NCBI GenBank assembly: GCA_023053685.1
Contig: JALIGW010000061.1
Location: 2,250,001 to 2,314,000 of the forward strand
DNA from: Diadophis punctatus similis
Taxonomy: Eukaryota > Chordata > Lepidosauria > Squamata > Dipsadidae
DNA: 64,000 nucleotides
Reading direction: 5' to 3'
This document shows, piece after piece, positions 61,861 to 64,000 of this stretch. Each line of letters begins with the position of its first letter. Position 1 is the stretch's first letter. Under the pieces are notes generated by a model. The model did not search any database. It was not told where the DNA came from and saw only the letters and a program-made list of their open reading frames with translations. The translations under genes and the position numbers were made by a program.

Positions 61861-64000
61861 CACAGGTCTCATCCAGGAACTCCACCCCCAGCTTCTGTGA
61901 ATTCAAACTACAATGGATTGAGGTTTTGTCCCCCAGATACTCACACGTCTCAGCCAGGAACTCCACCAACAGCTTCTGTGAATTCAAACTACAATGGAGT
62001 GAGGTTTGTTCCCCCAGATACTCACAGGTCTCAGCCAGGAACTCCACCCCCAGCTTCTGTGAATTCAAACTACAATGGAGTGAGGTTTTTTCCCCGAGAT
62101 ACTAACAAGTCTCAGCCAGGAACTCCACCCGCAGCTTCTGTGAATTCAAACTACAATGGAGTGAGGTTTCTTCCCCCAGATACTCACAGGTCTCAGCCAG
62201 GAACTCCACCCCCAGCTTCTGTGAATTCAAACTACAATGGAGTGAGGTTTGATTCCCCAGATACTCACAGGTCTCAGCCAGGAACTCCACCCCCAGCTTC
62301 TGTGAATTCAAACTACAATGGAGTGAGGTTTGTTCCCCCAGATACTCACAGGTCTCAGCCAGGAACTCCACCCCCAGTTTCTGTGAATTCAAACTGCAAT
62401 GGAGTGAAGTTTTCCCCCCCAGATACTCACAGGTATCAGCCAGGAACTCCACCCCAGCTTCTGTGAATTGAAACTACAATGCAGTGAGGCTTTTCCCCCA
62501 GATACTCACAGGTCTCAGCCAAGAACTCCACCCCCAGCTTCTGTGAATTCAAACTACAATGGAGTGAGGTTCCCCCCCCCAGATACTCACAGGTCTCAGC
62601 AAGGACCTCCACCCCCAGCTTTTGTGAATTCAAACTACAATGGAGTGAGGTTTTCCCGCCGATACTCACAGGTCTCAGCCAGGAACTCCACCCCCAGCTT
62701 CTGTGAATTCAAACTACAATGGAGTGAGGTTCCCCCCCCAGATACTCACAGGTCTCAGCCAGGAACTCCACCCCCAGCTTCTGTGAAATCAAACTACAAT
62801 GGAGTGAGGTTTTTTTTCCCAGATACTCACAGGACTTAGCCAGGAACTCCACCCCCAGCTTCTGTGAATTGAAACTACAATGCAGTGAGGTTTTGTTCCC
62901 CCAGATACTCACGGGTCTCAGCCAGGAAGTCCACGCCCAGCTTCTGTGAATTCAAACTACAATGGAGTGAGGTTTGTTCCCCCAGATACTCACAGGTATC
63001 ATCCAGGAACTCCACCCCAGCTTCTGTGAATTGAAACTACAATGCAGTGAGGTTTTTTCCCCCAGATACTCACAAGCCTCAGCCAGGAATTCCACCCCCA
63101 GCTTCTGTGAATTCAAACTGAAATGGATTGAGGTTTTTCTCCCAGATACTCACAGGTCTCAGCCAGGAACTCCACCCCCAGCTTCTGTGAATTCAAACTG
63201 CAATGGAGTGAGGTTTTTTCCCCCAGATACTAACAGGTCTCACCCAAGAACTCCACCCCCAGCTTCTGTGAATTCAAACTACAATGGATTGAGGTTTTTT
63301 TCCGAGATACTCACAGGTCTCAGCCAGGAACTCCAACCCCAGCTTCTGTGAATTGAAAATACAATGCAGTGAGGTTTTTCCCCCCAGATACTCACAGGTC
63401 TCAACCAGGAACTCCACCCCCAGCTTCTGTGAATTCAAACTACAATGCAGCGAGGTTTTTCCCCCCAGATACTCACAAGTCTCATCCAGGAACTCCACCC
63501 CCAGCTTCTTTGAATTCAAACTACAATGGATTGAGGTTTTGTCCCCCAGATACTCACACGTCTCAGCCAGGAACTCCACCCTCAGCTTCTGTGAATTCAA
63601 ACTACAATGGAGTGAGGTTTCTTCCCCCAGATACTCACAGGTCTCAGCCAGGAACTCCACCCCCAGCTTCTGTGAAATCAAACTACAATGGAGTGAGGTT
63701 TTTTTCCCAGATACTCACAGGTCTCAGCCAGGAACTCCACCCCCAGCTTCTGTGAATTCAAACTACAATGGAGTGAGGTATTTTTCCGAGATAAACACAG
63801 GTCTCAGCCAGGAACTCCACCCCCAGCTTCTGTGAAATCAAACTACAATGGAGTGAGGTTTTTTTCCCAGATACTCACAGGTCTCAGCCAGGAACTCCAC
63901 CCCCAGCTTCTGTGAATTCAAACTACAATGGAGTGAGGTTTGTTCCCCCAGATACTCACAGGTCTCAGCCAGGAACTCCACCCCCAGCTTCTGTGAATTC
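61861..64000 (+). repeat. Right-hand tail related to the left end of the window
   Basis: About 62,436-62,800 matches 1,132-1,496 at an offset of 61,304 bp. About 63,274-63,835 matches 7,205-7,766 at an offset of 56,069 bp. The tail carries the GTATCATCC unit followed by AACTGAAATGG. I find that combination otherwise only near 1.6-1.7, 3.1-3.2, 3.9-4.0 and 6.9-7.05 kb. GTTTGATTCCCC near 62,248 and CAGGACTTAGCC near 62,832 are private. The window ends inside a monomer. Confidence 0.75.

Larger units (their letters stand above)
1..64000 (+). repeat. 81-bp satellite DNA array filling the window
   Basis: Every stretch examined is a variant of one 81-bp unit repeated head to tail on the same strand. 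Recognisable blocks within each unit are CAGGTCTCAGCCAGGAAC, ACTCCACCCCCAGC, TTCTGTGAATTCAAAC, TACAATGGAGTGAGG and a polypyrimidine tract such as TTTGTTCCCCCAG. No inversion, unique insertion or transposon was seen. The window begins and ends inside a monomer, so the array is longer than 64 kb. Unit lengths vary by one to a few bases, nearly always through indels in the T/C tract or the CCACCCCCAG run. Such size and uniformity is typical of eukaryotic satellites kept alike by unequal exchange and gene conversion. The family is not recognised. It could alternatively be called a very large minisatellite; the higher-order structure favours satellite. Confidence 0.97.

Noticed and set aside
1..64000. 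CRISPR array
   Set aside because: There are no unique spacers between conserved repeats. The whole unit is repeated, and adjacent units can be identical (2486-2647).
1..64000. Alpha satellite or CENP-B box
   Set aside because: The unit is 81 bp, not about 171 bp. I see no sequence fitting the TTCG...A..CGGG pattern; the rare GAATTCGAAC variant lacks the CGGG half.
1..64000. C2H2 zinc-finger gene cluster or mucin-type coding minisatellite
   Set aside because: Zinc-finger units are 84 bp and carry Cys/His pairs, which are missing. A Pro/Ser/Thr-rich coding repeat would be expected to keep frame and avoid stops; frame is lost every few monomers.
1..64000. Telomeric repeats, rDNA, tRNA genes, LINE/SINE/LTR insertions
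   Set aside because: Looked for while reading through; no TTAGGG-like tracts, poly-A tails, terminal repeats or non-satellite sequence were found.
1..64000. Pure assembly artefact
   Set aside because: Cannot be excluded without reads. But graded divergence between copies and private variants in almost every block argue against a simple looped or duplicated contig.

Overview
The whole 64 kb window is one uninterrupted head-to-tail tandem array, that is, satellite DNA. The basic unit is 81 bp; 64,000/81 gives about 790 monomers. All monomers read in the same direction, and both ends of the window cut through a monomer, so the array continues on both sides. I see no unique sequence, no transposable element, no RNA gene and no credible protein-coding gene. 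The consensus monomer is about 51% GC (C 25, G 16, A 21, T 19 on the + strand), has no CpG, usually contains one EcoRI site (GAATTC) and ends in a T-then-C polypyrimidine tract. This size, the CpG depletion and the layered homogenisation point to a eukaryotic chromosome, most plausibly a vertebrate (centromeric, pericentromeric, subtelomeric or other heterochromatin). I do not recognise the repeat family and cannot name the species.

The monomers fall into roughly 20 recurring types. They are told apart by the bases after ACTCAC, by the C-run in the middle, by GAATTC / GAATTG / GAAATC, by the TACAATGGAG segment, and by the make-up of the polypyrimidine tract. The types follow one another in a preferred order and form higher-order repeats (HORs). 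The clearest full-length HOR is about 1.61 kb (20 monomers; 10,391-12,002 and 12,003-13,613). Shorter forms arise by loss or gain of whole monomers: 403 bp (5-mer), 562-566 bp (7-mer), 644 bp (8-mer), 727 bp (9-mer), 804 bp (10-mer), 886 bp (11-mer), 1,290 bp (16-mer) and about 1,454 bp (18-mer).

Layout. 1-8.9 kb: short-period HORs (644, 804 and 727 bp) and their rearranged copies. 8.9-14.8 kb: near-canonical 18- to 20-mers. 14.8-23.9 kb: block X. 24.2-27.0 kb: a tandem copy of the end of X. 27.0-39.8 kb: a colinear, internally expanded copy of X. 39.8-46.5 kb: a transition region, then a 2.26 kb tandem pair. 45.2-50.6 kb: block Y. 50.6-52.1 kb: a copy of sequence from 39.4-41.0 kb. 52.1-58.8 kb: an expanded copy of Y. 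58.8-61.9 kb: a region resembling 18.5-20.5 kb. 61.9-64 kb: a tail carrying monomer types otherwise found only in the first 7 kb.

Long open reading frames on both strands (up to 324 codons) are a by-product of the unit: 81 is divisible by three, and three of its six frames lack stops. They are not annotated as genes. The most notable observations are the nested segmental duplications inside a satellite, splice-signal-like sequences in nearly every monomer, CpGs confined to particular monomer types, and the match between the two window ends. All offsets come from reading and aligning by eye; sequence identities were not computed.
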